Both the position numbers and the translations under genes were made by a program. 64,000 nucleotides of DNA from Ochrobactrum sp. RH2CCR150 (lineage in GTDB: Bacteria; Pseudomonadota; Alphaproteobacteria; Rhizobiales; Rhizobiaceae): assembly GCA_014138095.1 (NCBI GenBank), contig JACGXE010000004.1, forward strand, positions 409,164 through 473,163. The letters are read 5' to 3'. Below are positions 1 through 8,935 of the stretch, piece after piece (position 1 is the stretch's first letter; every line of letters starts with the position of its first letter). The notes beneath the pieces were generated by a model. That model did not search any database. It was given only the letters and a program-made list of their open reading frames with translations, and was not told the DNA's origin.

Positions 1-75
1 GCGGCCCTCTGTCCAACAGTGAGCCGCTCTTCACAATGTCATATGCGGGTCATACCCCGGCATAGCGTTCGATTA

Positions 76-1179
76 TTACTGGCCTGTGACGATCTTGGTC
101 CAGGCGCGGGTCACCACGCGCTGGGTCTTGGTGTCATAAGGCGTCGGCACGAACAGCTTCTTCATGACGTCTGCGGTCGGGTAGATCGCCGGATCTTCAA
201 GGATGTCCTTGTTGATGAATTCCTGCGAAGCCTTGTTGCCGTTCGCGTAGAACACATAATCCGAAGCCTTGGCCGCCACTTCCGGACGCATGATATAATT
301 CATGAATTCCAGCGCTTCCGGCACGTGCTTGGCATCGGCCGGGATTGCCATCTGGTCGAACCACATCAAAGCGCCTTCCTTCGGGATCGAATAGCCGATC
401 TCGACGCCCTGCTTGGCCTTCTCGGCGCGATCACGTGCCTGGAAAATGTCACCCGAATAGCCGATGGCCATGCAGATATCGCCATTGGCCAGTGCATTGA
501 TATATTCCGACGAGTGGAACTTGCGAATATTCGGGCGGATCTTGAGATAGAGATCCTGCGCCTTCTGCAAGTCGTCCGGCGACGGAGAATTCGGATCAAG
601 GCCGAGATAGTTCAAAGCCGGACGCAGCATTTCGCTGGCGGAATCCAGAAGATAGATGCCGCAATCCTTCAGCTTTGCCGACTTTTCCGGATCAAACAGC
701 ACGTCCCACGAATCGATAGTGTCGGTGCCCAGCGCTTCCTTGATCTTGGCCTTGTTATAGCCAATGCCGGTCGTGCCCCACATATAATTGACCGAGTATT
801 CGTTGCCCGGATCGTAGGTTGCGGCGCGGCTCGAAATCTCGTCCCACATATTCTTGAGGTTCGGCAGCTTGTCCTTGTCGAGCTTCAGGAACACGCCAGC
901 GGGAATCTGGCGACCGAGAAATTCGCCCGACGGAACAACGAGATCATAGCCGCTGCCACCGGCCAGAAGCTTGGTTTCGAGGATTTCGTTGGAATCATAG
1001 ACGTCATAGACGACCTTGATCCCGGTTTCCTTGGTGAAATCCTTCAGGATGGAGTCGTCGATATAATCCGACCAGTTGTAGATATTGACCACCCGCTCCT
1101 GTGCGCTGGCGGAGAATGTGGCGGCGGCAACAACGCTCGTCACGACGGTGGTGGCCAGAAGGAAGGATTTGATCCCCAT
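76..1179 (-). CDS. PotF-like putrescine/spermidine ABC transporter periplasmic binding protein
   Basis: This is a complete polyamine-binding protein of about 367 residues, the usual PotD/PotF length. The N-terminus is a Sec signal peptide ending near SASA/QE. It is followed by VNIYNWSDYID, the hallmark N-terminal strand of PotF/PotD proteins, and the rest matches SBP family 8. I chose the ATG at 1179 because GGAG lies six bases upstream; an upstream in-frame ATG at 1191 has no such site. It is expected to deliver putrescine or spermidine to an inner-membrane ABC permease, whose genes would lie to the left of the window. The puuA/puuB-like genes at 7-10 kb suggest the polyamine is then catabolised. 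The exact polyamine cannot be told from the sequence. Confidence 0.88.
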   Translation of the reverse strand: MGIKSFLLATTVVTSVVAAATFSASAQERVVNIYNWSDYIDDSILKDFTKETGIKVVYDVYDSNEILETKLLAGGSGYDLVVPSGEFLGRQIPAGVFLKLDKDKLPNLKNMWDEISSRAATYDPGNEYSVNYMWGTTGIGYNKAKIKEALGTDTIDSWDVLFDPEKSAKLKDCGIYLLDSASEMLRPALNYLGLDPNSPSPDDLQKAQDLYLKIRPNIRKFHSSEYINALANGDICMAIGYSGDIFQARDRAEKAKQGVEIGYSIPKEGALMWFDQMAIPADAKHVPEALEFMNYIMRPEVAAKASDYVFYANGNKASQEFINKDILEDPAIYPTADVMKKLFVPTPYDTKTQRVVTRAWTKIVTGQ

Positions 1180-1369
1180 TATTTGCTCCATTCTACACGC
1201 TCATTTCCGGTGCAGGTACAGGTTGGATATACTATTCCTTGATTGCACTTTTTTAGATTGCACCGGTTTCGTCAACCGCCTCCGGCCACGACGAACATAA
1301 AAAATTGCAACCTGAACGCTGCTAGGGGGTGATGAGATTTTGGCTGTGCTGAGCCGAAATATCGCGCCT

Positions 1370-2782
1370 CTACTGGAAATCGAAGGCCGATAGCCCCGCC
1401 ACCATTTCATCCAGCCCCAAAGGGCGGGTCAAAGGCGGCTCGGCACGGGTGACGCAGCCTTGCCGCTCGCACAGACGACAAGCCGGACCAATCTCGGTAT
1501 TGCCCGCCGTTGCGATCGCTGCGCCGTAAACGGTTTCCTCCCCCGCCTCCAGCGCGCAGCCCAGCAGGATAGCGGTGCGGCGCGGACGCTCATTGAATGC
1601 GCCTTGCGGCCCTTCCAAAGTGCGCGCGACGGTCAGAAATGCGGTGCCGTCCGGCAGTTCCGTTGGTTCGACCAGCACCTGACCAGCCTGCGCGAAAGCC
1701 GCATAGACCGGCAGTTTGGGACATTGCCCGCCAAAGCGCGTCGGAAAGCCCTCGGCGCCTGCGACGCGCAACCGGTTACCGGCATGGTCGATTTCCATCA
1801 CAAAAAACGGCAGAGCGCTCGCCCCCTGCCTCTGCAAGGTGGTGAGACGGCTCGCCGCCTGCTGGAACGAGACCCCGAACCGCGAGCGCAATGCATCGAC
1901 ATCATAGCGCATCCGCACTGCGGCATCGCGAAACTGGCGATAGGGCATCATCAACGCCTGAGCGGCATAACGCGCCAGCTCGAACCGGGCGATACGCTTT
2001 GCTTCACCGGACGATAGTTTCAGCCCTTCCGTCTCCGCGCCGATCACCACCTGCATACGGATGAGCGCCGCTTCCATGGCGATCTCCTGCAACTGATCGA
2101 AGGGCGACAGACGTTCTGAAATGAACAGGCGTTGCGAATGGCGATCATAGCGCCTGCGCCAGTTGGGCATGGTCGCGACCGGCAATGTGCGCACTGTAAT
2201 GCCATGTTCGCGCCGCAGCCATTCTTTCAAGGCTGCCGACAGATCGCCATCCGGTTTCAACAGCGCGAAAAAGCTCTCCGCCTCTTCTTCGATACGTGGA
2301 TAGTGATTGGGACGTCGCGCCATGACATCGCGCACTTCATCCAGCGGCAGGCGTGTGGCGGATAGCTGCGCCGCACTTCCCTCATGAGACAGCAATTGCG
2401 ACAGATCAGACAGGCGCTGCTGCTGCTCGCGATAGGCCCGGTAGAGCTTGATGATGCCAACTGCGGCGTTGGGCGCGGCTTCGCCGATTTCCACCAGCTC
2501 CTGATCGCCCGGCAATTCGCCGGTCAAAAGCGGATCGGAAAATACTTCCTTCAATCCGGTGATCGTCGCGCCGCTTTCGGCCTGCAAACTATCCAGATCG
2601 AGCTTGTAAACGCTGGCGAGCCGCAACAACAGCTGCACCGTCAAGGGCCGCTGGTTGCGCTCGATCAGATTGAGATAAGACGGCGAAATGCCAAGCGCCT
2701 CGGCCATGGCCGTCTGCGTCAGGGACCGCTCGTTGCGAATGCGCCTGATGCGCGGCCCGGCAAAAATCTTGCGTTCGCTCAA
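1370..2782 (-). CDS. ScfR/RamB-type XRE regulator of acetate/short-chain acyl-CoA metabolism
   Basis: This is a transcription regulator of about 470 residues. An XRE helix-turn-helix occupies roughly residues 10-65 (RIRRIRNERSLTQ, then ISPSYLNLIERNQRPL). The middle looks like an ImmA/IrrE-type domain, and the C-terminus carries the ScfR/DUF2083 Cys cluster (CRLCERQGC). This architecture is that of RamB, which controls aceA/aceB in actinobacteria, and of ScfR in alphaproteobacteria. It is divergent from isocitrate lyase, which supports a role in acetate/glyoxylate control. I prefer the TTG at 2782, preceded by GGAGG seven bases away; an ATG at 2824 would add 14 residues but has no clear ribosome site. 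Identity of family is strong; the effector (probably an acyl-CoA) is inferred. Confidence 0.85.
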   Translation of the reverse strand: MSERKIFAGPRIRRIRNERSLTQTAMAEALGISPSYLNLIERNQRPLTVQLLLRLASVYKLDLDSLQAESGATITGLKEVFSDPLLTGELPGDQELVEIGEAAPNAAVGIIKLYRAYREQQQRLSDLSQLLSHEGSAAQLSATRLPLDEVRDVMARRPNHYPRIEEEAESFFALLKPDGDLSAALKEWLRREHGITVRTLPVATMPNWRRRYDRHSQRLFISERLSPFDQLQEIAMEAALIRMQVVIGAETEGLKLSSGEAKRIARFELARYAAQALMMPYRQFRDAAVRMRYDVDALRSRFGVSFQQAASRLTTLQRQGASALPFFVMEIDHAGNRLRVAGAEGFPTRFGGQCPKLPVYAAFAQAGQVLVEPTELPDGTAFLTVARTLEGPQGAFNERPRRTAILLGCALEAGEETVYGAAIATAGNTEIGPACRLCERQGCVTRAEPPLTRPLGLDEMVAGLSAFDFQ

Positions 2783-2837
2783 CTCCGTCCTCCCAAACCC
2801 GCAATGGCGAGTTTTACAATTCATGACAAAATAGCTG

Positions 2838-2852
2838 CAAAGTCACGCTTTG
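2838..2852. promoter_or_regulatory. candidate operator in the ScfR-like/aceA divergent promoter
   Basis: The inverted repeat CAAAG-TCACG-CTTTG lies in the roughly 250-bp divergent region between the ScfR-like gene and aceA. The region is AT-rich on the aceA side. RamB sites are known to be TTTGC/GCAAA-rich, so this is a plausible autoregulatory or aceA operator, but the arms are only 5 bp and the assignment is speculative. Confidence 0.3.
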
Positions 2853-3031
2853 ACAATCTTTACAAATTTACAGAGTGCCTTCGTCAAATATCCGACAGCT
2901 TAACTTCAATTTTTGAGCGCTTTTGCTGCTTTTTCTGGCTCACCACTCAATGCGAATGTAAATTCAGTCACAGAAAGAGCAGCGACTAACCGCTCTTCGA
3001 GAACCAGTGACAAGTGTGAGGAGACACCGAA

Positions 3032-4321
<1,290 letters not shown>

Positions 4322-4352
4322 CAGTCAGTAATCAAACAGGAGGAACAGTTCC

Positions 4353-4589
4353 ATGAATTCGCCAGCACGCGTCAAGGAAAGAGCAGAAGAACAATCGTCA
4401 AGCATGTCCACGGATCAGCAGACCGTTATCCGTATGCTCGCCAACGATCTGCATCGCCTCAACTACACCGTCATGAAGGCGGTCGAGGCAGGCGTTTCGG
4501 TGGAACTGGTCCGCTCCGCACGGCATCATGGTGGAGACGGCAACTGGGGTGATCTTCTGATCCCCGTTATCGTCACCCACGACAAATGA
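4353..4589 (+). CDS. small conserved-looking protein downstream of aceA
   Basis: A 78-residue ORF starts 31 bp after aceA and has a strong ribosome site (AGGAGG). The sequence is soluble and mostly helical, with an amphipathic middle (IRMLANDLHRLNYTVMKAVEAGV) followed by an HHGGDGNW segment. There is no signal peptide or membrane segment. The spacing and orientation suggest co-transcription with aceA. I do not recognise the family; a role linked to the glyoxylate shunt is inferred from position only. Confidence 0.65.
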   Translation: MNSPARVKERAEEQSSSMSTDQQTVIRMLANDLHRLNYTVMKAVEAGVSVELVRSARHHGGDGNWGDLLIPVIVTHDK

Positions 4590-4606
4590 TCACGATCCTG
4601 ACAATC

Positions 4607-4648
4607 GCCGTCGCCACCGTGCTTCTTGATCTTGCCGTTGGCGACGGC
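4607..4648. terminator. 10-bp-arm hairpin after the aceA unit
   Basis: Perfect arms GCCGTCGCCA and TGGCGACGGC are separated by 22 bases just after the 78-residue ORF. No T-run follows, so it may be a 3'-end stabiliser or a weak terminator rather than a classical intrinsic one. A second T-rich candidate (a GGCTG/CAGCC stem followed by seven Ts) sits near 4730-4757. Confidence 0.4.
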
Positions 4649-4798
4649 AGACAACCCATCCCGGTCATTGCTTTCAAAAGGCTTTGACCACCCTCACCCA
4701 ATGCCTTCTTCGTCTTCACTCCGCTCCCTGGCTGCCCCTTCAGCCGGGGATTTTTTTAGACCGCGCGTCCGTTTCAAAAAATCCTTCATTCTCCAAAT

Positions 4799-4814
4799 TT
4801 CGCATAATTGCGAA
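4799..4814. promoter_or_regulatory. palindrome in an AT-rich promoter region
   Basis: TTCGCA-TAAT-TGCGAA is a perfect 6-bp-arm palindrome in strongly AT-rich DNA about 85-100 bp before the small ORF at 4900. Its form resembles a dimeric regulator operator, for example of a Fur/Mur-like or MarR-like protein. No regulator can be named. The rest of 4590-4899 holds no gene I can support. Confidence 0.35.
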
Positions 4815-4899
4815 TATAAAATTAATTCAATATTGGATATCGAAGTATAATTTAATCCATGTTTTTAATAAAAGCGCAGAAATACAAATGGAGAGGAAA

Positions 4900-5082
4900 A
4901 TGAAGAAATACATATTACTTGTTTCAATTGTCTATATTGCGACAATTACACAAGCCAATCATTCGATTGCGCAAGAATTGACCTCGATCAACCATCACGA
5001 ACAATCTTCCCGCGGCCTTATCAACGATTTTTTCTGTTTTTACGATAATGGCTTCTTCGATCCCGCTTGCTGGATCTCATAA
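4900..5082 (+). CDS. tiny predicted secreted protein
   Basis: This 60-residue ORF begins at an ATG preceded by GGAGAGG at good spacing. The N-terminus (MKKYILLVSIVYIATITQA...SIAQ) is a convincing signal peptide, which leaves a mature peptide of about 35 residues. That peptide is aromatic-rich and has two cysteines (FFCFYDNGFFDPACW), so a disulfide is possible. The surrounding DNA is much more AT-rich than the neighbours, which hints at acquired DNA. A short hairpin (GGAAAGCC/GGCTTTCC, 5096-5121) follows the stop. Function unknown; without homologues it could still be a chance ORF. Confidence 0.5.
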   Translation: MKKYILLVSIVYIATITQANHSIAQELTSINHHEQSSRGLINDFFCFYDNGFFDPACWIS

Positions 5083-5177
5083 CAGCTGACAATCGGGAAA
5101 GCCGCCATAAGGGGGCTTTCCTGTTGCATCAGCGCGTAGATGTTCCGACACACCGAACAAAACTCAAGGATAGCCAT

Positions 5178-5372
5178 TTGAACGCCCTGCTCGTATTTCT
5201 TACAATAGTGCTCATACCCTTGGCATTCGGCTCAGAATTTTCTGTTGTTCAAAACGCTGCTGCGGGCCAAGCGGGGATGCGGCAAGCATCTGCTCCAGAC
5301 TCTGTCGATCTGAAACTTCCAATCTGCATCACTGATCGGGAACTATGCGATCCGCGCAAATCGGGACGATAA
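5178..5372 (+). CDS. possible second tiny secreted protein (TTG start)
   Basis: Reading from a TTG at 5178, with AAGGA eight bases upstream, gives 64 residues. They begin with a hydrophobic segment (LNALLVFLTIVLIPLAFG) that would serve as a signal peptide. The C-terminus has two cysteines (PICITDRELCDP). It lies 95 bp after the first tiny secreted ORF and could be co-transcribed. Confidence is low because the start is non-ATG and the family is unknown. Confidence 0.3.
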   Translation: MNALLVFLTIVLIPLAFGSEFSVVQNAAAGQAGMRQASAPDSVDLKLPICITDRELCDPRKSGR

Positions 5373-5394
5373 CGAAGCACCGAAAGCACCGATC

Positions 5395-6318
5395 TCACAT
5401 CAGCAGATAATCGACAGGCCGCGGGAGGTCCGGCAGATTGACCTCCCCCAGGGCTTCCCGCAGGTTGATTTCAATCGTATCGGCAATTGCCTCTATCGGC
5501 AGAACATTTGGCAAGACACCGAAAGGCTCTTCCAGTTCATCGCCCAGCGCATCGAGGCCGAAGAATGTATAGGCCACCAGCGTCGTCGCAAAAGGTGTGC
5601 CCCAGCCCAGCATGTCGGCAAAGCCGAACGGAATGAAGAAACAGAACAGATAAGCCGTGCGGTGCAAAAGCAGCGTATAGCCGAAAGGCACAGGCGTGAA
5701 GCGCAACCGCTCGCATGCCGCCTGTATCTCCGCCAGCGCACTGACCGAATTGTCGAGGGTCTGGAAATCGATCGGCTGGATATCGCCTTTTGCCCGCAGA
5801 CCGGCCAGCACACCACCGAGCTTGCGCAGGATGAAGTCAGGTCCGTTGCGGCTCGCGGCCACGGCGGCACGTTCATCCGCTGACAGCCATTTATCCCGCT
5901 TTGCGGTGCTGTTGCCCGGACGAAGATGGACAACCATCGCCTGAGAAAACCCTATGCTGTAATGCAGCAATCTGGCGCGTGCGCCTTCTGCACCCGGCAC
6001 GACATCCAGAAACATCGTCTGGCGCGCGAGATTACGCGTCGTATAGACCAACTTGCCCCAGATTTTGCGCGCTTCCCACCAGCGGTCGTAACAAGCATTG
6101 TTGCGAAAGCCGAGAAAGATCGAGAGCGCAATACCCAGCAAGGCGAAAGGCGTACCGTTGTTGAATGCGGGCACCCAGCCCGGAAAGGCATGATGCCCCG
6201 CCACAACGAGCATCGACAGCAGAAATACTGCGCATATCTGCGGCAGTATACGCACCACAATGGAGCCTTTGACGATAAAGAAGAGCTGCCACAAGGGCGG
6301 GCGCGGGCGAACGATCAT
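5395..6318 (-). CDS. bestrophin-family (UPF0187) membrane channel protein
   Basis: A 307-residue inner-membrane protein with the bestrophin/RFP-TM layout: two N-terminal hydrophobic segments, the FRNNACYDRWWEARKIWG motif near residues 70-87, a long soluble helical middle, a second hydrophobic block (FCFFIPFGFADMLGWGTPF) and a C-terminus containing LPNVLPIEAIADTIEINLRE. Bacterial members form pentameric ion channels. The motif FGLDALGDELEEPFG is typical. It is monocistronic, with no clear functional link to neighbours. Ion selectivity cannot be judged from sequence. Confidence 0.85.
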   Translation of the reverse strand: MIVRPRPPLWQLFFIVKGSIVVRILPQICAVFLLSMLVVAGHHAFPGWVPAFNNGTPFALLGIALSIFLGFRNNACYDRWWEARKIWGKLVYTTRNLARQTMFLDVVPGAEGARARLLHYSIGFSQAMVVHLRPGNSTAKRDKWLSADERAAVAASRNGPDFILRKLGGVLAGLRAKGDIQPIDFQTLDNSVSALAEIQAACERLRFTPVPFGYTLLLHRTAYLFCFFIPFGFADMLGWGTPFATTLVAYTFFGLDALGDELEEPFGVLPNVLPIEAIADTIEINLREALGEVNLPDLPRPVDYLLM

Positions 6319-6501
6319 AGTATTTCAGTCCGGGAGCAAAGCGATCCGCAAATAAAGCGGGACTAAACAGGCTATACACCCTTCTGACCGCGAATGGCGA
6401 GCAGGAAGACCATCACAATCCTGTATTTTCTGCCCGTAGAATGCTGCACCGATCCCGATCATCTTGTGCGTTCAACACAGCCATGATCGCGCAGGATAAA
6501 A

Positions 6502-6921
6502 ATGACGGTTCAGTCTTTCATTGATAGTGTCGCTCTAAAGACCGGCATCGACCCTGCGGTCGCCGAACGCGTTGCAGGGATCATGTTTTCCGTCGTTCAG
6601 CACGAAAGACCTGATCTTGGCGCACGCCTGTTCGCCAAAATTCCGGGCGCTGAAGAACTGGCTAACACCAATGACGTCATGACCAAAAACGCGGAAGGCG
6701 GCCTGCTGAGCTGGGTTGCCAATGCCGCCAGCAATTTGGCGGGCGAGAGAATCGGCGCTTTGTTGAAAGGCCTCGCGGCACTCAAAGCGAGCGGCCTGAC
6801 GATGGAACAGATCAAGCAGGTTGGCTTGCAGGCGCTCAGCCATGTTCGGGAACTGGACAGCCTTCTCGCTGACGAGCTTAAAGCCCATTTTCGCAGTTTG
6901 AAGGCACGGTTCGGCCTTTGA
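6502..6921 (+). CDS. small helical protein of unknown function
   Basis: A 139-residue, Ala/Leu-rich, all-helical soluble protein. AGGA lies eight bases before the ATG. It has no signal peptide or metal motifs. The pattern of a short helical domain, a glycine-containing linker (NAEGGLLSWVANAASNLAGE) and a second helical domain recalls DUF2267/DUF2780-type proteins, but I cannot assign it. It is probably transcribed alone; the next gene starts 125 bp later. Confidence 0.6.
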   Translation: MTVQSFIDSVALKTGIDPAVAERVAGIMFSVVQHERPDLGARLFAKIPGAEELANTNDVMTKNAEGGLLSWVANAASNLAGERIGALLKGLAALKASGLTMEQIKQVGLQALSHVRELDSLLADELKAHFRSLKARFGL

Positions 6922-7045
6922 AAGCAGAGCCCTGTTGCCCAAATAGCGGCAGTTTTCCGATATCCAAAAAAGCCTGCTGCCCCCATTTGTCAACCACAGC
7001 CGACGCAGCTATCATGCGTATATCGAAATCATTTTCTGGTGATGG

Positions 7046-8476
7046 ATGTCTGCTGATACGACGGAAAAGAAGGTTACGCGTGCGCCGCGTCGCCGTACGC
7101 CTGCCTATGTCAAATCCCTGCGCGGGGTGAAGAACTGGAAGCAGGCAACCGAATGGCTAGCCTGGCGGGATATCGAAGACATCGAATGCATCACCCCCGA
7201 TCAAGCGGGGGTTGCGCGCGGCAAGATGATGCCGTCCAAGAAATTCACGTCCAACACATCGCTGGCGCTGCCGTCGGCTGTCTTCATGACGACAATTTCC
7301 GGCGACTACCCCGAAGACGGCTACGGCTTCCATTATCCGGAAGACGATGGCGATCTGCGACTATTGCCCGACCTTTCCACCCTGTCGGCTGTTCCTTGGG
7401 AAAGCGATCCGACAGCGCAGGTGATCTGCGATCTGGTCTATCAGGACGGGCGCGCCGTTGAATTCACCCCGCGCAACGTGCTGCGCAATGTCGTTGCAGC
7501 TTACAACAAGCGCGGCCTGAAGCCGGTCGTGGCACCGGAAATCGAATTCTATCTGGTGCGCAAGAACCCCGACCCGGATTATCCGCTGACCCCGCCGGTC
7601 GGCCGGTCGGGCCGCGCCATCGGCGGCGGACAAGGCTATTCGATTGCGGGCGTCAACGAATTTGACGAACTCATCGACGATATCTACCACTTCTCCGAAG
7701 GTCAGGGTCTGGAGATCGACACGCTGATCCACGAAGAAGGCGCCGGTCAGCTGGAAATCAACCTGCGCCACGGCGATCCTGTCGAACTGGCCGATCAGGT
7801 TTTCCTGTTCAAGCGCACGATCCGCGAGGCGGCGCTCAAACATGACATGTATGCCACCTTCATGGCCAAGCCCATTCAGGGTCAGCCAGGCTCGGCGATG
7901 CATATCCACCAGTCGATCATCGACAAGAAGACGGGCCGCAACATTTTCACCAATGAAGATGGCAGCGAAAGCGAGGCGTTCCGCCACTTTATCGGCGGCA
8001 TGCAGCGCCACGTGCCGAATGCTCTGGTGATGTTTGCGCCCTATGTGAATTCCTATCGTCGCCTGACGCCGGATGCCTCCGCGCCGGTCAACGTCAAATG
8101 GGGCTACGACAACCGCACGACAGCGTTCCGCGTTCCGCGCTCCGACCCCAATGCGCGCCGCGTGGAAAACCGCATCCCCTCCTCCGACGCCAATCCTTAT
8201 CTGGCGCTGGCGGCTTCGCTGGCCTGCGGCCTGATCGGTCTCGTCAACAAGGTCGAGGCGGAACAACCCGCAACGACAAGCGTCAACACCAAGGAAGTGG
8301 AACTGCCGCGCGGCCTGATCGATGCTGTGGAATTGTTCGAAAAGGACGACGAACTGCGCAATCTGATCGGCAGTTCCTTCGTCACGACCTATGCCGCCAT
8401 CAAGCGCGCCGAGTTCGAAACCTTCATGGAAGTCATCAGCCCGTGGGAACGTGAGTTCCTGTTGCTCAATGTGTAG
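7046..8476 (+). CDS. glutamine synthetase-family gamma-glutamylpolyamine ligase (PuuA-like)
   Basis: At 476 residues this is close to PuuA (about 472). The C-terminal catalytic domain carries the GS motifs: EIEFYLV, GAGQLEINLRHGDP, AMHIHQSI and the C-terminal ATP/glutamate site RVPRSDPNARRVENRIPSSD. It lacks the adenylylation-site region of housekeeping GlnA. Paired with a PuuB-like oxidase downstream, it most likely attaches glutamate to putrescine or another amine using ATP, the first step of the Puu pathway. The four-helix-bundle gene has come to lie between it and puuB. The substrate (putrescine versus another amine) is inferred from context. Confidence 0.87.
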   Translation: MSADTTEKKVTRAPRRRTPAYVKSLRGVKNWKQATEWLAWRDIEDIECITPDQAGVARGKMMPSKKFTSNTSLALPSAVFMTTISGDYPEDGYGFHYPEDDGDLRLLPDLSTLSAVPWESDPTAQVICDLVYQDGRAVEFTPRNVLRNVVAAYNKRGLKPVVAPEIEFYLVRKNPDPDYPLTPPVGRSGRAIGGGQGYSIAGVNEFDELIDDIYHFSEGQGLEIDTLIHEEGAGQLEINLRHGDPVELADQVFLFKRTIREAALKHDMYATFMAKPIQGQPGSAMHIHQSIIDKKTGRNIFTNEDGSESEAFRHFIGGMQRHVPNALVMFAPYVNSYRRLTPDASAPVNVKWGYDNRTTAFRVPRSDPNARRVENRIPSSDANPYLALAASLACGLIGLVNKVEAEQPATTSVNTKEVELPRGLIDAVELFEKDDELRNLIGSSFVTTYAAIKRAEFETFMEVISPWEREFLLLNV

Positions 8477-8480
8477 GTTA

Positions 8481-8504
8481 GGGGAGTAGGGGAGTAGGGG
8501 AGTA
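8481..8504. repeat. three tandem GGGGAGTA octamers, left flank of the four-helix gene
   Basis: Three head-to-tail copies of GGGGAGTA start four bases after the stop of the PuuA-like gene. An inverted, slightly degenerate set lies on the far side of the four-helix-bundle gene (8892-8915). Just inside the left set, ATATGC-GGGG-GCATAT (8509-8524) forms a small hairpin directly before the start codon at 8527. Confidence 0.85.
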
Positions 8505-8526
8505 GGAAATATGCGGGGGCATATAT

Positions 8527-8889
8527 ATGACAATCAATTCATATCGCGATATTCTTGCATGGCAGCAAGCAATGGAGCTGGTAACGGCAGTCTATAAATC
8601 TACGGAGATATGGCCGAAAGAAGAGATCTATGGACTGACAAGTCAGGTGCGTCGCGCTGCAGTATCAGTTCCGGCGAATATAGCGGAAGGTTACGGGCGG
8701 GATACACGTGGCGCTTATCAGCAGTTTTTGCGCATTGCGCAAGGTTCGTTGAAAGAAGTGGAAACCCACATACTGATTGCTGAGAGATTGGGATTTATCA
8801 AACAAGATACCATCGATCCAATTATGGCGAAGAGTGAGAGTATTGGAAAATTGCTTAGACTTCTCATTCGCAAACTATCGGACGGCTAA
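8527..8889 (+). CDS. four-helix-bundle protein (S23 / intervening-sequence / Avd-like family)
   Basis: A 120-residue protein with the family signature: DILAWQQAMELVTAVY, then YGLTSQVRRAAVSVPANIAEGYGR near residues 40-60, and QFLRIAQGSLKEVETHILIAERLG. This small basic helical family occurs in 23S rRNA intervening sequences and is related to the Avd accessory protein of diversity-generating retroelements. No reverse transcriptase or variable repeat is nearby. Its GC content is visibly lower than the flanking genes. No clear Shine-Dalgarno is seen. It sits between puuA-like and puuB-like genes, bracketed by inverted octamer repeats, as expected of an inserted cassette. Function unknown; nucleic-acid binding is plausible. 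Confidence 0.85.
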   Translation: MTINSYRDILAWQQAMELVTAVYKSTEIWPKEEIYGLTSQVRRAAVSVPANIAEGYGRDTRGAYQQFLRIAQGSLKEVETHILIAERLGFIKQDTIDPIMAKSESIGKLLRLLIRKLSDG

Positions 8890-8891
8890 CA

Positions 8892-8915
8892 TACTCCCCT
8901 ACTCCCTTAATCCCT
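8892..8915. repeat. three inverted octamers, right flank of the four-helix gene
   Basis: TACTCCCC, TACTCCCT and TAATCCCT follow three bases after the four-helix gene. They are the reverse complement of the GGGGAGTA units on the left flank, with increasing divergence outwards. The two sets make the segment 8481-8915 symmetrical, like terminal inverted repeats. Confidence 0.8.
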
Positions 8916-8935
8916 TAAAGCACGCGGAATCGCCG

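Noticed and set aside
8481..8504. Octamer repeats considered as a CRISPR or minisatellite
   Set aside because: Units are 8 bp with no spacers; no CRISPR-type repeat-spacer pattern occurs anywhere in the window.
8527..8889. Diversity-generating retroelement suggested by an Avd-like protein
   Set aside because: No reverse transcriptase, template repeat or variable repeat was found nearby.
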